A DNA stretch of 64,000 nucleotides from Blastococcus sp. Marseille-P5729 (GTDB lineage Bacteria > Actinomycetota > Actinomycetes > Mycobacteriales > Antricoccaceae), in contig NZ_OMPO01000002.1 of the NCBI RefSeq assembly GCF_900292035.1, positions 434,001 to 498,000 of the forward strand. The letters run 5' to 3'. Positions 1 through 13,073 of this stretch are shown here, one piece after another. A model generated the notes under the pieces. The model saw nothing but the letters and a program-made list of their open reading frames with translations, was not told where the DNA came from and did no database searches. The stretch's first letter is position 1. Each line of letters opens with the position of its first letter. A program made the position numbers and the translations under genes.

Positions 1-799
1 CCTCGCCCTTGCGCATGAGCCCGTGGTCGACCAGCACGCAGTGCAGCTGGTCACCGATCGCGCGTCGCACCAGGGCGGCCGCGACCGCCGAGTCGACGCC
101 GCCGGACAGCGCGCAGATCACGTGCGCATCCCCGACGAGGTCCCGGATCTGCTCTACCTGCGCCTCGACGACCGCGCCCATGGTCCAGTCGGCGCGCAGT
201 CGCGCTGCGGTGTGCAGGAAGGACTCCAGCAGCTGCTGCCCGTAGGTCGAGTGCATGACCTCCGGGTGGTACTGCACCCCGAACAGCCGCCGTTGGAGGT
301 TCTCGAAGGCGGCGACCGGCGCGCCCGGCGTCCGGCCGGTGACGGTGAACCCCGGCGGCGGGTCGACGACCGCGTCGCTGTGCGACATCCACACCTCTTG
401 GTGGGCGGGAGCGCCGTCGAAGATCGTCGAGTGTGGTTCGACGACGCTCAGGTCGGTGCGGCCGAACTCCGATCCGCCGGTGTGCGCGACCGTGCCCCCG
501 AGGGTCTGTGCCATCGCCTGGAAGCCGTAGCAGATGCCGAGCACCGGGACGCCGAGCTCGAAGATCTCCGGATCGATGCGCGGCGCGCCCTCGGCGTACA
601 CGCTGGCCGGTCCGCCGGAGAGGATGATCGCCTTGGCGTCCTTCTCGCGGATCTGCTGCGCGGTGATCGAATGCGGCACGATCTCGCTGTAGCAGCGGGC
701 CTCACGCACCCGCCGGGCGATCAGCTGGGCGTACTGGGCACCGCAGTCGACCACGAGGACGAGCTCGAGGTCCTCGGCCGGGTTGGGGCTGTCGGTCAC
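1..799 (-). CDS. guaA: GMP synthase (glutamine-hydrolysing), 3' end cut by the window
   Basis: This gene makes GMP from XMP using glutamine and ATP, in the cytosol, as the last step of GMP synthesis. The first 266 codons are visible. They hold the class I glutamine amidotransferase domain with its nucleophile motif LGICYGFQ, then the start of the ATP pyrophosphatase domain with the P-loop [12 protein letters not shown]. The GTG start at 799 gives [20 protein letters not shown], the expected beginning just ahead of the amidotransferase. It lies 8 bases after the phosphatase gene and is the last visible gene of the guaB-guaB3-phosphatase-guaA operon. The remaining part, including the dimerisation domain, is outside the window. 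Confidence 0.97.
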   Translation of the reverse strand, partial: MTDSPNPAEDLELVLVVDCGAQYAQLIARRVREARCYSEIVPHSITAQQIREKDAKAIILSGGPASVYAEGAPRIDPEIFELGVPVLGICYGFQAMAQTLGGTVAHTGGSEFGRTDLSVVEPHSTIFDGAPAHQEVWMSHSDAVVDPPPGFTVTGRTPGAPVAAFENLQRRLFGVQYHPEVMHSTYGQQLLESFLHTAARLRADWTMGAVVEAQVEQIRDLVGDAHVICALSGGVDSAVAAALVRRAIGDQLHCVLVDHGLMRKGE

Positions 800-807
800 G
801 GGATGCC

Positions 808-1590
808 TCACTCGGGGTCGGTCAGCAGGAGGTCGGCGAGGCGGTCCAGGTCGCTCTCGCTCAGGCCACGGTCGAGCAGGAACTGGCGCGCGCCGCCGTA
901 GCTCTCCTGGATCCAGTCCAGCAGCAGCCGCATCGTCTCGGGCTTGCTGGCCTGCAGCGCCACGCTCGACTGGTCGATCTCGGTGTAGGTACCCAGAGCG
1001 TGCAGTCGCTGGATGATGGCCGCGACCGCCGGGTCCGAGGCGGCGTAGTCCTCGATCACGGCGTCGTCGGGCACCCCGAGCGCGGACAGCAGCACCGCGA
1101 CCACCGAGCCGGTGCGGTCCTTGCCGGCGGCGCAGTGGATCAGCGCCGGCAGCGCGTTGGGGCGCAACAGCTCGCTGATCGCCGAGACGATGGCCGCGCC
1201 GTCCGCGGTGGTGAAGTACCCGCGGTAGTACTCGGCGCGCACCTCGTCCATCGGGCGGCCGGCCGCGGCCTCAAGCATCTCGCGCAGGCCGGGAGCGGTC
1301 TGCCGCTCGCTGCTGGCGATCGGGATGTTGACGTGGACGACGTGGTCGACCGCCAGCAGCCCGATGCCCTCCTCGGTCGACTCGCGCGGGTAGCGCAGGT
1401 CTACGATCGTGCGCAGCCCGCGCTCGTCGAGCAGCTGCCGTGCGCCGGCCTCGGTGAGAAACTGCGGGCTGTCCATCCGGTACACCAGACCTTCGCGGAC
1501 CCGACGTCCGTCCCCGGTCTGGATGCCGCCGAGGTCGCGGGCGTTCAGCGCGCCGTCGAGCTCGACCCTGCGGTCGCCGGCCGCGCTCAC
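808..1590 (-). CDS. Tyrosine-protein phosphatase, MptpB-like
   Basis: The 260-residue protein has the CX5R phosphatase loop [10 protein letters not shown], with Cys153 as nucleophile and Arg159 as phosphate binder. The Lys and Asp inside the loop are typical of the Y_phosphatase3 group that includes M. tuberculosis PtpB. An early NARDLGG motif is also typical of that group. No signal peptide is seen. The GTG start at 1590 overlaps the guaB3 stop in a GTGA junction, so it is translated from the purine operon transcript, and guaA follows 8 bases later. The substrate is unknown; PtpB relatives act on phosphotyrosine, phosphoserine/threonine or phosphoinositides. A role in controlling nucleotide metabolism is only suggested by position. 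Confidence 0.88.
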   Translation of the reverse strand: MSAAGDRRVELDGALNARDLGGIQTGDGRRVREGLVYRMDSPQFLTEAGARQLLDERGLRTIVDLRYPRESTEEGIGLLAVDHVVHVNIPIASSERQTAPGLREMLEAAAGRPMDEVRAEYYRGYFTTADGAAIVSAISELLRPNALPALIHCAAGKDRTGSVVAVLLSALGVPDDAVIEDYAASDPAVAAIIQRLHALGTYTEIDQSSVALQASKPETMRLLLDWIQESYGGARQFLLDRGLSESDLDRLADLLLTDPE

Positions 1591-2717
1591 CGCTGCTCGC
1601 TCTCTGCCAGCATGAGCTCCACCCGCTGGAAGTCCTTCAGCTCGTTGTAGCCGCACTTGGCCATCGCGCGGCGCAGCGCGCCGAAGACGTTCTGGGTGCC
1701 GTCCGGCCGGTCCGCCGGCCCACGCAGCACCCGCTCCATCGGGACCCTGCGCTCGTACGGCGCGGCCGCGTAGTGCCCGCGCGGCAGGTCGGGGTGGCTG
1801 GCCGCCGGCTCCCACCACGCTCCCCCGCCGGGCGCCTCCTCAGCCGCCGACAGCATGGTGCCCAGCATGACGGCGTCCGCGCCGCAGGCGATCGCACGAG
1901 CGATGTCACCGGCGCTCTCGATGTCGCCGTGGGCGATGATGTGCACATACCGGCCGCCGGTCTCGTCGAGATAGTCGCGGCGGGCCGCGGCGGCGTCGAT
2001 GATGGTGGTGGCCATCGGCGCGTCGATCCCGAGGACGTCGGTGCTGCTGGAGTAGCGGCTGGTGCCCAGGCCGACGATCACGCCCGCGGCGCCGGTGCGC
2101 ATCAGATGCAGCGCGGTCTGGTAGTTCAGCGCGCCGCCGACGACCACCGGGACGTCGAGGTCGGCGATGAACTCCTTGAGGTTCAGCTCGCCTCCCTCGG
2201 TGCTCACGTGCTCGGCGGAGACCATCGTGCCCTGGATCACCAGCAGGTCGACGCCGGCCGACAGGATCACCGGCGCAAGGGCTTCGGTGTGCTGCGGAGA
2301 GACGCGGACGGCGACCGTGCCACCGCCGGCGCGCAGCTCGCGGATCCGCTCAGCGACCAGGTCCTGATCGACGGGCTGGGCGTAGACCTCTTGCAGGAGC
2401 GCGGTCGCGTCGGCCTCGGCGGCGGCCGCGATCCGCTCGTACACCTCGCTCGGATCGCCGTAACGGGTCCACAGGCCCTCGGCGTTCAGCACGCCGAGCC
2501 CGCCCGCGGCGTTGACCATCGCCACGGTCGACGGGCTCATCGTCGCGTCGCTGGGCGCGGCGATCATCGGGATGTCGAAGCGGAAGGCGTCCAGCCGCCA
2601 CGCGGTCGACACGTCGTCGGCGTCCCGCGTGCGGCGGGTCGGCACGATTGAGATGTCGCGGAGGTGGTAGCCGCGTCGAGCCTCTCGGCCGATTCCGATC
2701 TGGGAGTAGTCGCGCAT
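1587..2717 (-). CDS. guaB3: GuaB3-type IMP dehydrogenase-family protein
   Basis: This 376-residue TIM-barrel protein belongs to the actinobacterial GuaB3 family, the paralogue that sits beside guaB (Rv3410c in M. tuberculosis). It begins with QIGIGREARRGYHL and lacks the two CBS domains present in the neighbouring GuaB. Glycine-rich phosphate-binding segments such as VVVGGALN and ADAVMLGTMLS are visible. The ATG at 2717 has an upstream AAGGAAAG ribosome site and lies 30 bases after guaB. The family's reaction is less settled than that of GuaB; a purine nucleotide dehydrogenase or reductase role is inferred from homology and operon context. Confidence 0.93.
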   Translation of the reverse strand: MRDYSQIGIGREARRGYHLRDISIVPTRRTRDADDVSTAWRLDAFRFDIPMIAAPSDATMSPSTVAMVNAAGGLGVLNAEGLWTRYGDPSEVYERIAAAAEADATALLQEVYAQPVDQDLVAERIRELRAGGGTVAVRVSPQHTEALAPVILSAGVDLLVIQGTMVSAEHVSTEGGELNLKEFIADLDVPVVVGGALNYQTALHLMRTGAAGVIVGLGTSRYSSSTDVLGIDAPMATTIIDAAAARRDYLDETGGRYVHIIAHGDIESAGDIARAIACGADAVMLGTMLSAAEEAPGGGAWWEPAASHPDLPRGHYAAAPYERRVPMERVLRGPADRPDGTQNVFGALRRAMAKCGYNELKDFQRVELMLAESEQR

Positions 2718-2747
2718 GCGTGTTCGCTTTCCTTCGGGCGCCGGCTA

Positions 2748-4917
<2,170 letters not shown>

Positions 4918-5703
4918 TCAGGTGAGGGGCTGTTCCGCCGGGGTCCTGAGCTCGTCGGGGAGGGTCTTCAGGAAGGCGGCGGCCCGGGCCGGATGCAGAT
5001 CCAGGCGGATGGTCGCGATCACCTCACGCGCCGTCTGCAGGCAGCTCTCACGGCGCTCCGGATCGGTCTCGAGCCGGCGCAGCGCGAGTGCGGCCGGCCA
5101 CACGATCGCGCCCCAGCCATCCTTGCTCGCCGCGGTGAGCACCCGGCACAGCTCCTCACGCGCGGCACCGGTCTCGCCGAGACGGTCAAGGACGACGCCG
5201 CGCAGCAGTCGGGTCTTGATCCGGTGCCGGGGGCTGCGGAGCCGGGCGAGCGGCAGGTCGAGCTCGTCGAGCGCCTGCAGCGCCCCCTGGGGGTCCTGCC
5301 GCGCGAGCGCGAGGTCGGCACGGACCCAGCCCTGGCGCACCGTCGTCCGGGCATCGCCATGCTCAGCGAACCGGTCGGCGAGCGAGAGCCAGTGCTCGGC
5401 GTCGCCGAGCTCACCGAGGCCGATCGAGTCCGCTGCGCGATTGATCAGCAGATCGACGTACGGCCAGTCGGCCGGCGTGCCAGCGCGGTGCCACAAGCGC
5501 AGCGCCTGGTCGTCGTGGAAGCGGGCGCACCCGTAGTCACCCAGCTCCCTGCGGTGGCTGGCCACCAGGGCGGCGCCCAACGACCGGACACTGATCCGTT
5601 CATCGGCCAGCAGCTCGCTGGCGACCGCCTCGGCCTGTCCGTAGAGGCCGCGCGCGCCCAGCTCGGCGCCCAGACGCCACTTCTGCCGAACCGCGCTGTC
5701 CAT
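4918..5703 (-). CDS. TPR-like helical repeat protein, function unknown
   Basis: This 261-residue soluble protein is almost entirely alpha-helical by eye, with repeated A/L/R-rich helix pairs (for example LINRAADSIGLGELGDAEHWLSLAD, shown here only as a region around residues 85-110) that resemble tetratricopeptide repeats. No catalytic motif, signal peptide or membrane segment is seen. The ATG at 5703 is preceded by TACGGT six bases upstream, so a leaderless start is likely; a GTG 30 bases further upstream is less attractive. M. tuberculosis has an uncharacterised gene of similar size (Rv3415c) in the matching interval between Rv3412 and groEL1, but homology was not tested. Confidence 0.6.
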   Translation of the reverse strand: MDSAVRQKWRLGAELGARGLYGQAEAVASELLADERISVRSLGAALVASHRRELGDYGCARFHDDQALRLWHRAGTPADWPYVDLLINRAADSIGLGELGDAEHWLSLADRFAEHGDARTTVRQGWVRADLALARQDPQGALQALDELDLPLARLRSPRHRIKTRLLRGVVLDRLGETGAAREELCRVLTAASKDGWGAIVWPAALALRRLETDPERRESCLQTAREVIATIRLDLHPARAAAFLKTLPDELRTPAEQPLT

Positions 5704-5709
5704 GTCCCC

Positions 5710-5715
5710 ACCGTA
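5710..5715 (-). promoter_or_regulatory. -10 box TACGGT of a leaderless start
   Basis: Read on the minus strand, TACGGT ends six bases before the ATG at 5703. This supports that start and a leaderless transcript for the TPR-like gene. Confidence 0.55.
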
Positions 5716-5783
5716 GCGACTCGGCCTCGGCACGATCCCTCCGCGCCCCGCGTAGACTGACGCGGTCCCACCGGAGGTGCGCG

Positions 5784-6722
5784 ATGGTCGACGTCCAGAT
5801 CCCTACCAGAGAACGGATCGAGCACGCAGCACAGCTGATCGAGCGCTATGTCCGGCGCACGCCGGTGCTACGGCTCGACCTGCCGTCGCGCGGGGCGATC
5901 ACCCTCAAGCTCGAGCAGCTGCAGCACACCGGCAGCTTCAAGCCACGCGGCGCGTTCACCAACGTGCTGACCACAGCGACCACGCCGGCCACCCTCGTGG
6001 CGGCATCCGGCGGCAACCATGGCCTCGCGGTGGCGTACGCCGGGCGCCGGCTCGGCATCCCGACCCAAGTGTTCGTGCCGCAGACGGCGCCGGCGGCGAA
6101 GGTGTCCCGGCTGCGGGCGTGGGGCGCCGACGTCCGGCAGCACGGCCAACGGTACGCCGATGCCTACGAGGCGAGCCTGAGCGCCGCCGCCCAGCCGGGT
6201 GCACTGGCGGTCCACGCCTACGACTCGCCTGCGACCGTCACCGGCCAGGCGACGATGGCCAGGGAGATCAGCGAGCAGGTGCCTGAGGTCTCGTCGCTGG
6301 TGGTCGCCGTCGGCGGAGGTGGGTTGATGGGCGGAGCGTGCGCCTGGTTCGGCGAGTCGACGCAGCTGGTGGCGGCCGAGCCTGTCGGCTCCGCGTCGTA
6401 CGCCGCGGCGTACGACGCGGGCGGCCCTGTGGACATCACGCCGCGCGGGCTGGCCTCCGACTCGCTGGGCGCCAGCCGGATCGGTGAGATCGCGTGGGCG
6501 GCGATGCGGGCCGCGCGCGCCCGCCCGGTGGTGGTGGACGACGCCACGGTGCTCACCGCCCGCGAGCTGCTGTGGCGCGAGTGCCGGATCGCGGCCGAGC
6601 TCGGCGGCGTCGTCGCGCTGGCCGCCGTGCTGGAGGGCCAGGTGGAAGTGGCGCCGGACGGCGGCACGGTCGTCGTCGTGTGCGGGGCGAACGCCGACCC
6701 CAGCGACCTGCCGATGAACTAG
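5784..6722 (+). CDS. PLP-dependent threonine/serine dehydratase-like enzyme
   Basis: The 312-residue protein has the fold-type II PLP enzyme motifs in order: GSFKPRGA around residue 51 with the Schiff-base lysine, SGGNHG near residue 74 for the substrate carboxylate, and VGGGGLMGG near residue 175 for the PLP phosphate. It should deaminate threonine or serine, or act as a serine/threonine racemase-type enzyme. It lacks the C-terminal ACT-like regulatory domain of biosynthetic IlvA, so a catabolic or housekeeping role is more likely. The ATG at 5784 has a GGAGG site, and a TAGACT -10 box lies at 5753-5758. It converges on groEL across a strong hairpin. Confidence 0.88.
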   Translation: MVDVQIPTRERIEHAAQLIERYVRRTPVLRLDLPSRGAITLKLEQLQHTGSFKPRGAFTNVLTTATTPATLVAASGGNHGLAVAYAGRRLGIPTQVFVPQTAPAAKVSRLRAWGADVRQHGQRYADAYEASLSAAAQPGALAVHAYDSPATVTGQATMAREISEQVPEVSSLVVAVGGGGLMGGACAWFGESTQLVAAEPVGSASYAAAYDAGGPVDITPRGLASDSLGASRIGEIAWAAMRAARARPVVVDDATVLTARELLWRECRIAAELGGVVALAAVLEGQVEVAPDGGTVVVVCGANADPSDLPMN

Positions 6723-6856
6723 TGGCGTGTCCCAGCCATGGTTGCCCGGTGAGGGTGCACGCTCGTCGACGAACGTGTGGTGCGAGCCATTTCTGGGACG
6801 CCCCACTGGCCGGTCGAACGAGCGCAGCGCGAGGGCGGCGCCGCCGAGACATCGAA

Positions 6857-6905
6857 ACGCCGAGACGCGGTGAGGCAACAAAGTCGTCTCACCGCGTCTC
6901 GGCGT
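6857..6905. terminator. Bidirectional terminator hairpin between dehydratase and groEL
   Basis: A perfect 18-bp inverted repeat (arms 6857-6874 and 6888-6905, core CGCCGAGACGCGGTGAG) with a 13-base loop lies between the two convergent genes. No U-tract follows on either strand, which is common for actinobacterial terminators. A second small palindrome GGTCGCTGAGCGACC lies at about 6910-6924. The rest of the spacer 6723-6952 has only an imperfect outer inverted repeat. Confidence 0.8.
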
Positions 6906-6952
6906 CGTCGGTCGCTGAGCGACCTCCTCGCTCGAGGACCGGGTTCTACTCG

Positions 6953-8611
<1,659 letters not shown>

Positions 8612-8621
8612 TCAAAGCGGA

Positions 8622-8652
8622 CCGCCCCGCCCCCGGTACGGGAGCGGGGCGG
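8622..8652 (-). terminator. Hairpin between groES and groEL
   Basis: The arms CCGCCCCGC (8622-8630) and GCGGGGCGG (8644-8652) form a 9-bp GC-only stem with a short inner extension. It lies inside the groES-groEL transcript. It may attenuate groEL expression or mark an mRNA processing site, as bicistronic groES-groEL1 messages in actinobacteria are known to be processed. Confidence 0.6.
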
Positions 8653-8680
8653 CTGCTCTTACATCTACGAGTCGAGTGGA

Positions 8681-8980
8681 CTACTTCTCGACGATGGCCA
8701 GCAGATCGCGGGCCGACAGGACGAGGTACTCCTCGCCGCCGTACTTCACCTCGGTGCCGCCGTACTTCGAGTAGATGACGACGTCGCCTTCCTTGACATC
8801 CATCGGCACGCGGTTGCCCTTGTCATCGATGCGGCCGGGTCCGACGGCGACGACGGTGCCCTCCTGGGGCTTCTCCTTCGCCGTGTCGGGAATGACCAGA
8901 CCGGATGCGGTCGTGGTCTCTGCCTCGTTAGCCTGGACGACGACGCGGTCCTCAAGCGGCTTGATGGCCACCTTTGCCAT
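8681..8980 (-). CDS. groES: Co-chaperonin GroES (10 kDa)
   Basis: GroES caps the GroEL ring during folding. The 99-residue protein has the family start [11 protein letters not shown], the flexible mobile loop around residues 17-35 ([14 protein letters not shown]) and the [17 protein letters not shown] closing beta strands. The ATG at 8980 has a strong GGGGGAGGT site. It is the first gene of the groES-groEL operon, and the CIRCE operator about 90-115 bases upstream indicates HrcA heat-shock control. Confidence 0.97.
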   Translation of the reverse strand: MAKVAIKPLEDRVVVQANEAETTTASGLVIPDTAKEKPQEGTVVAVGPGRIDDKGNRVPMDVKEGDVVIYSKYGGTEVKYGGEEYLVLSARDLLAIVEK

Positions 8981-9070
8981 GAATTGACCTCCCCCTCTGG
9001 GGTTGTTGGCTTGCTGTAGTTGAGTAGTTGCTGCTCACGCCGCCGTCGCGGGGGTCGGCGCGAGATGCAG

Positions 9071-9097
9071 TTAGCACTCTAACGCCCCGAGTGCTAA
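9071..9097 (-). promoter_or_regulatory. CIRCE operator for HrcA
   Basis: TTAGCACTC, nine bases, then GAGTGCTAA is a perfect match to the CIRCE consensus. It overlaps a minus-strand TAGAGT -10 box for groES, so HrcA bound here would block the groES-groEL promoter. It also sits 39-65 bases upstream of the divergent methyltransferase gene, which may share the control. Confidence 0.95.
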
Positions 9098-9135
9098 ACG
9101 TGCCACCCGGGTGTGTTCGCTGGAGGAGGACGACC

Positions 9136-10386
9136 GTGGACCTCGAGGTCATGCGCGCGCTCGCCTCGGACGACGGGCGTACCGCCATCGATGCCGCTGT
9201 CGCCGCGCTCGCCGCCGGTGCTGACGAGCTGTCGGTAGTGAACCGGCTGCGGAGGGCGCTCGATGCCCCGGTCGCCGCGGCCGTGCTGACCCAGGCTCAG
9301 CTCCGTCCGCGCGCAGCGGCCAAGCTGGGCGGTCGGGCCGGCGACCTGCTGCTGCTGCCCGACTCCCTCGAGCAGGCGTCCCGTCCAGAGGTGTCGGCGG
9401 TGCGCGCCCAGCGGCTCCTGGACGCCGGGGTCACCCGGGTGGTGGACGCCGGCGCGGGTCTGGGAGCCGACTCGATCGCGTACGCCGAGGCAGGGCTGCA
9501 GGTCACCGCCGTCGAGCGCGACCCCCTGGTCGCCGAGGTGCTGCGCCACAACGCCGAGCCGTTCGGCGTCCACGTCATTGAGGGCGATGCGATCGGGCTT
9601 CTGCACTCCGGTGAGATCGGGCGGGCCGAAGGCACAGCGGTGTACGTCGATCCAGCGCGCCGGAGCAACGGCCGTCGGCTGTTCGACCCGGAGGAGTGCA
9701 CACCGCCGCTATCGGTGCTCGTTGAGCTCGCGGACGCCGGTGTGCCGATCGTGGCGAAGATGTCGCCCTCGCTCGGGGTGGACGACGTCCCGGCCGGTTG
9801 GGACGCCGACTGGGTCTCGACGCAGACCGAGCATGGGCGCTCGGTGGTCGAGGCGAGCATCTGGTCTCCCCTGCTAGCAAAGGGATCGCGGCGGGCAGTC
9901 GTGCTGCTGCGCTCGGCGGCCGGGGACACGTGGGACTGCTCCGATCTCTCGTCGGAGCCGGCCACCGGCACGCCGTCCGAGCCGGTTGCCGGGACGCCGT
10001 CCGGCCCGGTTGCCAGCTATGTCTACGAACCGGATGGTGCGGTCAACCAGGCGGAAGTGGTCGACGAGCTCGCCGCGATCCTCGATGGCTGGCTCATTGA
10101 GCCACGGATCGCTTACCTCACAAGCGATCTCGCTGTCGACACCCCGTTCGCGCATCGCTACCGGGTAGTCGACCAGCTCCCCTGGTCGAAGCGGGCGCTG
10201 GCCCGCCGGCTGGCGTCGATCGACGCATCGGACCTGGTGATCAAGAAACGCGGCGTCACCGTCGACCCGACGGCGCTACGGCGCCAACTGTTGCCCCGGC
10301 TTCGCTCGCGTACCGGCGCACCGCTGGTCGTCATCCTGTCCCCCCACGCGGGCCGGGTGGTCGCGCTGCTGGCGCACGCCGCCTGA
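9136..10386 (+). CDS. THUMP-like class I SAM-dependent methyltransferase
   Basis: This 416-residue protein has a helical N-terminal part, then a Rossmann methyltransferase core with motif I VVDAGAGLGADS near residues 102-113, the acidic ribose binder VERDP and a DPAR motif near 172. The C-terminal part resembles the THUMP-like domain seen in actinobacterial relatives, suggesting an RNA substrate. The open frame extends upstream, but the GTG at 9136 follows a GGAGGAGGA site and is preferred. A short in-frame 8-residue repeat (EPATGTPS, EPVAGTPS) interrupts the region around residue 275. It is divergent from groES. The exact RNA target is not known. Confidence 0.8.
   Translation: MDLEVMRALASDDGRTAIDAAVAALAAGADELSVVNRLRRALDAPVAAAVLTQAQLRPRAAAKLGGRAGDLLLLPDSLEQASRPEVSAVRAQRLLDAGVTRVVDAGAGLGADSIAYAEAGLQVTAVERDPLVAEVLRHNAEPFGVHVIEGDAIGLLHSGEIGRAEGTAVYVDPARRSNGRRLFDPEECTPPLSVLVELADAGVPIVAKMSPSLGVDDVPAGWDADWVSTQTEHGRSVVEASIWSPLLAKGSRRAVVLLRSAAGDTWDCSDLSSEPATGTPSEPVAGTPSGPVASYVYEPDGAVNQAEVVDELAAILDGWLIEPRIAYLTSDLAVDTPFAHRYRVVDQLPWSKRALARRLASIDASDLVIKKRGVTVDPTALRRQLLPRLRSRTGAPLVVILSPHAGRVVALLAHAA
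9955..10016 (+). repeat. In-frame 24-bp tandem repeat in the methyltransferase gene
   Basis: Two full 24-bp units (9955-9978, 9979-10002) and a partial third encode EPATGTPS, EPVAGTPS and GPVAS. The segment looks like a flexible linker insertion and could vary in copy number between strains. Confidence 0.75.
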
Positions 10387-10429
10387 CGGCGGCCGTGGCC
10401 GGAGCGAGACGTAGTGACGACCACCGGGG

Positions 10430-11488
10430 TCAGAGGCGGATCTCGTCGACGGGGAGATAGCTGGTGGCCGAGAAGGCCAGGTCGGACGGCGCGAGGCCGC
10501 GCTCGACCAGCTGTGCCCCGAGGGCCGCCACCATCGCGCCGTTGTCAGTGCACAGCCCGGCGCGCGGCACCCGAAGCGTGATGCCGGCGCGGTCGCAGCG
10601 CTCCTGGGCCATCGCCCGCAGCCGCGAGTTCGCCGCGACGCCGCCGCCGATCTGCAGGTGCTCGACGCCGCGCTCGGTGCACGCCTTGATGGTCTTCATG
10701 GTCAGGACGTCGACGACCGCCTCCTGGAAGGACGCGGCGACGTCCGCCACGGGGATCGGCTCACCGGCGCGCTGCTTGGCCTCCACCCAGCGGGCGACCG
10801 CCGTCTTCAGGCCGGAGAACGAGAAGTCCAGCGGCGCGTCGCCGGGTCCGGTGAGGCCCCGCGGGAACCCGATCGCTGCGGAGTCCCCCTGTGTCGCGAG
10901 CCGGTCGATGGCCGGCCCACCCGGGAAGCCCAGCTGCAGCAGGCGGGCGACCTTGTCGAAGGCCTCTCCCGCCGCGTCGTCGATCGTCGCGCCCAGCGGC
11001 GTGATGGACGAGGTGATGTCGTCGACCTGCAGGATCGACGAGTGGCCGCCGGAGACCAGCAGCGCCATGGTCGGTTCGGGCAGCGGCCCGTGCTCCACGA
11101 TGTCGACCGCGACGTGGGCGGCGAGGTGATTGACCGCGTAGAGCGGCTTCCCGATCGCCAGTGCATATGCCTTCGCGGCGGCAGCGCCGACCAGGAGCGC
11201 ACCAGCGAGGCCCGGCCCCCCGGTCACGGAGAGCGCGTCGATGTCATGCAGCGTGACCCCGGCCTGCTTCAGCGCCCGCTGCACCGTCGGGACCATCGCC
11301 TCGAGGTGCGCCCGGGAGGCCACCTCGGGGACGACGCCGCCGAAGCGGGCATGCTGATCGACGCTGGAGGCGATCTCGTTGGCCAGCAGCTGCTCGCCCC
11401 GGACGATCCCGACACCGGTCTCGTCGCAGGAAGTCTCGAAGCCGAGGATCAGCGGTGCCGAGCCGCCTCGGGTGAGCAGCTCAGCCAC
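10430..11488 (-). CDS. tsaD: tRNA N6-adenosine threonylcarbamoyltransferase TsaD
   Basis: TsaD transfers the threonylcarbamoyl group to A37 of ANN-decoding tRNAs, giving t6A. The 352-residue protein shows the Kae1/TsaD signatures: [14 protein letters not shown] at the N-terminus, the metal-binding [10 protein letters not shown] and AVNHLAAHV segments, the VSGGHSS nucleotide loop and GGGVAANS. It starts with GTG at 11488, overlapping the end of rimI by 8 bases. It is the last gene of the alr-hydrolase-tsaE-tsaB-rimI-tsaD operon, which therefore encodes three t6A enzymes together. Confidence 0.97.
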   Translation of the reverse strand: MAELLTRGGSAPLILGFETSCDETGVGIVRGEQLLANEIASSVDQHARFGGVVPEVASRAHLEAMVPTVQRALKQAGVTLHDIDALSVTGGPGLAGALLVGAAAAKAYALAIGKPLYAVNHLAAHVAVDIVEHGPLPEPTMALLVSGGHSSILQVDDITSSITPLGATIDDAAGEAFDKVARLLQLGFPGGPAIDRLATQGDSAAIGFPRGLTGPGDAPLDFSFSGLKTAVARWVEAKQRAGEPIPVADVAASFQEAVVDVLTMKTIKACTERGVEHLQIGGGVAANSRLRAMAQERCDRAGITLRVPRAGLCTDNGAMVAALGAQLVERGLAPSDLAFSATSYLPVDEIRL

Positions 11489-11927
11489 GGATCATCACCG
11501 CCGCGTCGACGTCCTCCGGCTGGTAGTAGCGCTTACGCAGACCCACTGTCTGAAACCCCTCGCTCTCGTACATCCCGATGGCTGCAGCGTTATCGACCCG
11601 CACCTCCAGGATGACCCGAACCGCGCCGCGCCGCTCGGCCTCGGCCAGCAGCGCCCGCAGCAGCCGCCTTCCGATGCCCTGGCCCTGCCGGTCGAGCGTG
11701 GTTCCGATGGTCATCACGTGCGCCTCGTCGCCGAACACGGCGAGCCCCGCGTAGCCGACGACCTCGCCTGCCTGCTCCGCGACGACGTACCAGCGGGTCG
11801 CCGGGTCGGCCAGCTCGTCGCGCAGCATCTGCTCGGTCCACGCCTGCGATCCGAACAGCTCATCCTCCAGCACGAGGATGGCGGGCAGGTCGGCCGTCGT
11901 CATCGCACGGTAGGCGTCATCAGTCAT
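11481..11927 (-). CDS. rimI: Ribosomal-protein-alanine N-acetyltransferase RimI-like (GNAT)
   Basis: RimI acetylates the N-terminal alanine of S18 in E. coli; actinobacterial RimI has broader reported N-terminal specificity. The 148-residue protein is a single GNAT domain with the acetyl-CoA loop [11 protein letters not shown] at about residues 80-90 and the family ending [23 protein letters not shown]. It lies 4 bases after tsaB and overlaps tsaD by 8 bases, the usual tsaB-rimI-tsaD order in this phylum. Confidence 0.92.
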   Translation of the reverse strand: MTDDAYRAMTTADLPAILVLEDELFGSQAWTEQMLRDELADPATRWYVVAEQAGEVVGYAGLAVFGDEAHVMTIGTTLDRQGQGIGRRLLRALLAEAERRGAVRVILEVRVDNAAAIGMYESEGFQTVGLRKRYYQPEDVDAAVMIRG

Positions 11928-11931
11928 CGGC

Positions 11932-12603
11932 TCAACTCGGGCCGGTCACGTGGAGCCGCGGCCGGGCCTTGGGCTCGGCGGCGTCCGGACGACGGATGTA
12001 TATGGGTTGCAGCGGCGTCGGCTGCACGTCGATCGCGCCGGTGCGCACCGCCGCGGCCACCAGGGAGACCGGGGTCGGCAGGACCTCCCGTACGGGGGCC
12101 GCCGCAGCCAGCTCGTCGAGGTACTTCTCCGCGCCCGCGTGGATCACGGCGTCGACCTCGCCTGCCGCGGCGAGCGCATCGGCAGCTGCTGCGACCTCCG
12201 GGCCGACCACCCGCTGGATCCCTTCATACACCGCAAAGTAGACCTCTCGGCGCCGGGCGTCAGTCACGACCAGGGTGCGCCCCTCCCGTGGCGCGAGCGC
12301 GTCGAGCGAGCACACTCCCCAGGCGGGGATCTCCAGCGCGTCACCCAGCGCCGCGGCGGTCACGATGCCCACTCGCAGCCCGGTGAACGGACCCGGTCCG
12401 AGGCCGGCGACGATCCCTTCCAGGTCGCCCATCGCGAGCTCGGCCTCGCGTACTACCCGCTCGATCGACGGCGCCAGGATCTCGGCGTGCGCCGTCGCCC
12501 CGGTCTCGGAGGACACCGACCGCTGGGTCGGCGTCCCGTCCGCGAGCTCGACGACCCCGGTCATGATCCGCGGTGTCGCCGTGTCGATGGCCAGCAGCCT
12601 CAC
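11932..12603 (-). CDS. tsaB: t6A biosynthesis partner TsaB
   Basis: TsaB is the inactive paralogue of TsaD that dimerises with it and recruits TsaE. The 223-residue protein begins LLAIDTATPRIMTGVV, then shows the dimer-contact region and GLGPGPFTGLRVGI near residues 63-76. It lacks the metal-binding histidines found in TsaD. The GTG at 12603 overlaps the tsaE stop in a GTGA junction and is preferred over an upstream in-frame start. Confidence 0.95.
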   Translation of the reverse strand: MRLLAIDTATPRIMTGVVELADGTPTQRSVSSETGATAHAEILAPSIERVVREAELAMGDLEGIVAGLGPGPFTGLRVGIVTAAALGDALEIPAWGVCSLDALAPREGRTLVVTDARRREVYFAVYEGIQRVVGPEVAAAADALAAAGEVDAVIHAGAEKYLDELAAAAPVREVLPTPVSLVAAAVRTGAIDVQPTPLQPIYIRRPDAAEPKARPRLHVTGPS

Positions 12604-13073
12604 GCGCCCTCCCCTGCGATGGTCTCGTCCCATCGTGGCCCGTGTGCCTCGAGCCGCACGATCCGGGTCTCGTCGTCAGGGTCGGAGGCCCGCTCGATGT
12701 CGACAAGCAGGTGTCCCTCCGCCGACAGCGCCTCGGCCAGGCCGCTGCCCCACTCCACGAGAGTCACCGAGGCGTCGAGGTCGGCGTCCAGGCCCAGATC
12801 CTCGAGCTCGTCGATGGTGGCGATGCGGTAGGCGTCCACGTGGACGACGGGCAGCCGGCCGTGGTGCACGCGAGCGATGACGAAGGTCGGCGACGTGAGC
12901 CGCTCGCGGACGCCGAGGCCGGCGCCGATGCCCTGCGCGAAGGTCGTCTTCCCGGCACCGAGGGGTCCGCGCAGGATCACCAGATCCCCAGCCCGCAGAC
13001 GATCGGCGACCCGCGCGGCGAAGGCCTGAAGCTCATCGGGCGTCGCCGCGGCGCAGGCGGACGGCAGGCTCAC
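12600..13073 (-). CDS. tsaE: t6A biosynthesis ATPase TsaE
   Basis: TsaE is the P-loop ATPase that resets the TsaB-TsaD complex. The 157-residue protein has the Walker A motif GPLGAGKTTFAQG at about residues 37-49, the LTSPTF switch segment and the HVDAYR Walker B-like region. The GTG at 13073 overlaps the hydrolase stop in a GTGA junction, so that start is chosen over longer in-frame possibilities. Confidence 0.95.
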   Translation of the reverse strand: MSLPSACAAATPDELQAFAARVADRLRAGDLVILRGPLGAGKTTFAQGIGAGLGVRERLTSPTFVIARVHHGRLPVVHVDAYRIATIDELEDLGLDADLDASVTLVEWGSGLAEALSAEGHLLVDIERASDPDDETRIVRLEAHGPRWDETIAGEGA

